64,000 bases of DNA from Notolepis coatsorum (Eukaryota; Chordata; Actinopteri; Aulopiformes; Paralepididae): positions 1-64,000 of the forward strand of contig CAXASK010002195.1 in the NCBI GenBank assembly GCA_963971535.1. Direction: 5' to 3'. Below the pieces are notes generated by a model. That model made no database searches. It was not told the origin of the DNA and saw only the letters and a program-made list of their open reading frames with translations. Both the position numbers and the translations under genes were made by a program. Shown piece by piece: positions 61,740-64,000 of the stretch (its first letter is position 1; each line of letters opens with the position of its first letter).

Positions 61740-62830
61740 AGAAGAAGTTCTTTTCTTAAAGTGTCCTTTTTTCCTTTCCTTTAAAGTGTCCTTTTCTTGG
61801 GTGTTTAAAGTGACCTATCGTGCGTTTGTGTGTGAGCAAGTGCAGAATGTTGTGTTGTGTGTGTGTGTGTGTTCATGTGTGCTTGTGTGTGGAGAGATCA
61901 GTGTTCATTGTTCTGATGGCCTGAGGAAAGAAGCTGAGCCGGAGTCTCTCTGTTCTTGTTGCGTATATGCAGAGTTGCTTGCCTGACCGCAGCAGCTTGA
62001 ACAGGCTATTGTTGGGGTGGTGAGGGTCCTTCATTATTCTGCAGGCTCTGGATTTGCACCTCCTGTTATATAAGTCTCAGGTGATAGAGGCGCTGTTTCG
62101 CCTTTTTCACAACAGAATCTATGTGTGTAGACCATGTCAGGTCCTCTGTGATGTGGACTCCCAGGTACCTAAAACTGCTCACCCTGTCCACAATAGCCCC
62201 ATTAATCCACAGTGGTGTGTGTGTGTCCGTCCGGCTGTATTCTCCTAAAATCCATCAGCTCCTTGGTTTTACCAATGTTCAGGAGTAGGCTGTTATCCCG
62301 GCACCAGCGTGCCAGTACCTCAACCTCCTCCCGGTAGGCCTTCTCGTCATTGTTAGAGATCAGCCCCACCACCACCGTGTCGTCTGCGAACTTCACTATG
62401 GAGTTGGAGCTGCACCTGGCCACACAGTCATGTGTGTAGAATGAGTACAGCAGGGGCTCAGGACACAGCCCTGGGGGGACCAGATACTCAGGGTGATTGA
62501 GTTGGAGGTGTGTCCACCCACCCTGACCGCCTGGGGCCTGTCGGTCAGAAAGTCCAAGATCCAGGCGCTCAGGGCGGAGTTTAGACCCAGCTCAATCAGC
62601 TTGTCAGCCAGTCTGGTGGGGACTATGGTGTTGAAAGCTGAACTATAGTCAATGAACAGCAATCTCACATAGCCCCCCCCCCGTCTGATTGTCAAGGTGA
62701 GAAAGGGTGTTGTGCAGTACCTCGGAGACCGCGTCGTCAGTGGACCTGTTTGTCCCGTATGCAAACTGCAATGGGTCCATGGTACTAGGGAGGGAGGCCC
62801 AGTGTCCAAAATATTGTGTCTATTACTAGG
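61740..62830 (-). pseudogene. Rex1-type LINE reverse transcriptase remnant
   Basis: Read right to left: [22 protein letters not shown] (about 62775), then [45 protein letters not shown], and KFADDTVVVG with the catalytic FADD box at 62379-62390. Next come DNSLLLNIGKTKELMDFRR, a thumb-like HITEDLTWSTHIDSVVKKAKQRLYHLR (about 62150-62075) and a C-terminal KDPHHPNNSLFKLL (about 62000). The RT frame is broken at least twice in homopolymers: a G run near 62677 and a CCC stretch near 62450. The 5' part, including the endonuclease, is missing. It is the same broad family as the ORF left of the gap but on the opposite strand. Confidence 0.82.
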
Positions 62831-64000
62831 CTTGCTTAAATTGTGATGAAACAAAGGAGAATATGAATTATGATTTTTCTTTGCATCTTTGACAGTGAAT
62901 AACACCATGCTAATAATGATCAAACATTAAAAACTGCCACTGAGCTCGTTCAGTACCTTCTTGAGATCATGTGTTCAAAGAATCTAAGGAAATTAATAAA
63001 GGGAAGATGATTAAACAGAAGGTTCTGTAGATATAGTACTGAATTCTCCCATCCGGACCAATGCAATTTGAAATATTATTATAGAATATAGAATAGCAGG
63101 CTTATAAATTACCTTATTATAGCCAATTCACACATTTATTATCTTTCAAATGCCCGAGTTCAATTTGGATTTAGTATCACCAGGCGTGCATAAGAACAGA
63201 TAATGAAATCTATTGTAAATACAGTAGCTTTTTTATTTTGATTAGGGTGCAACCGTTTTGAAACTAATTTCAGATCTAATTGTTGCTACATGCTAACGAT
63301 AGGGAAGAGAAACTAACTACGTTTCAATATTTGTCATAAACGTTACCTTTTGTGGTAGAATTATCCCAAATAATAGCAGTTATTGAAATAATTCATAGAG
63401 TACTATGAACCTTGAACCCAATAGAAACTTCCAGGAAGTATAGTTCTGAAAAATTTCAACGCAGAACCAGACCTGTGGAAGTCTGCTACAAAATGGACGC
63501 AAAACGGCTACAATTCCCATTCCCCCGGTTTTACAAAATGGTCACCTCTCGCGAAACATATAGACATTCCGAAGAGGAAAATCTATCTATATAACACTTT
63601 AACACTTTCCGTGCCGGAGCTCGGTGCCCCGGAACCTCCTTGAATGCCGCGACCCACTTCAATGTTAGCATTAAAAACGCCTAATCTATGTTTTAAATTA
63701 TGGCTATGTGTCTAATCTGCCCGTCGCTTATCAATGACTCGTTTTCCAGTCAACGTTGTCGAAGCCGATTGTTTTTTTATCGGTTCATTTTCGTTTTATA
63801 GCATTTTGAAAAGCCCTCGTTTTCAAGGAAAATATACAGATTCCATGATAAAAGACATTTACTGGAATATTCTAGAATACACAAAAACGTTGTCATTTTT
63901 CTGCCTATTTATGAATTGTTTTCAAATAAACGCTAGATTATCGATAGTATATGTGTACGTATGCATAGATGCGATCTGATAAATCGATTCTCTTATTTCC
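62831..64000. other. AT-rich sequence, nothing recognised
   Basis: The last 1.2 kb is AT-rich with short open frames lacking any recognisable domain. A GC-richer strip near 63601-63655 contains ACACTTTCCGTGCCGGAGC, loosely like a transposon end, but no partner end was found. Confidence 0.5.

Overview
This looks like a repeat-rich stretch of a ray-finned (teleost) fish chromosome. The evidence is the mix of transposon remnants: a Ty3/Gypsy pol gene, an L1-type LINE, a Rex1/CR1/L2-type LINE, an RTE-type LINE tail, hAT elements and a SINE-like insertion. Long GT, GATA and GA microsatellites and very large minisatellites are also present. I found no host protein-coding gene and no tRNA or rRNA. 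Every recognisable protein fragment belongs to a transposable element. Family names come from remembered protein motifs, not from a database search.

Layout, left to right. 1-10972: two purine-rich arrays, first a CpG-bearing GACGAG minisatellite, then an almost pure A/G tract, separated by a short spacer. 11075-15746: a 32/37-bp satellite. 15747-27098: a 38/42-bp satellite with higher-order repeats at its right end. 27145-27379: a small 30-bp repeat. 27420-30344: a 5'-truncated Ty3/Gypsy element with a broken start of pol and a 3' LTR, followed by two inverted copies of a retroposon 3' end (to 31180) and a LINE 3'-end remnant. 31959-34501: two further minisatellites, a 10-bp CTTCAGTTAG type and a 34/46-bp G-rich type. 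34884-36524: a hAT 5' fragment cut by a candidate 1.27-kb LTR that carries a long AC microsatellite. 36741-38545: a minus-strand L1 ORF2 remnant with a SINE-like insertion at its catalytic YADD box. 38788-39067: a 280-bp hAT-type MITE with a perfect 8-bp target duplication. 39476-40096: GA and GATA microsatellites.

40097-52897 is a 12.8-kb CTGGTCTA array with several levels of segmental duplication. It is followed by an RTE LINE tail (53135-53300), a 43/45-bp minisatellite (54037-55525), and an interspersed fish repeat whose internal motif has apparently been amplified into a 3.1-kb 27/30-bp array (56386-59519). Directly after that array a Rex1-like LINE ORF begins (59526) and runs into a 200-N gap. 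Beyond the gap lie an inverted copy of the candidate LTR (60201-61446) and a minus-strand Rex1-like LINE remnant (to about 62830). The final 1.2 kb is AT-rich with nothing recognised.

Nine kilobase-scale tandem arrays fill roughly 73% of the window. There is no pathway or operon here. The biology is repeat birth, expansion and nested transposition. The very long open frames across the arrays come from unit lengths that are multiples of three and lack stop codons; I do not regard them as genes. I did not find a convincing new functional system. The strongest leads are an apparent minisatellite born inside an interspersed repeat, the nested and clean-boundary transposon insertions, the near-identical inverted LTR pair, and the homopurine tract.
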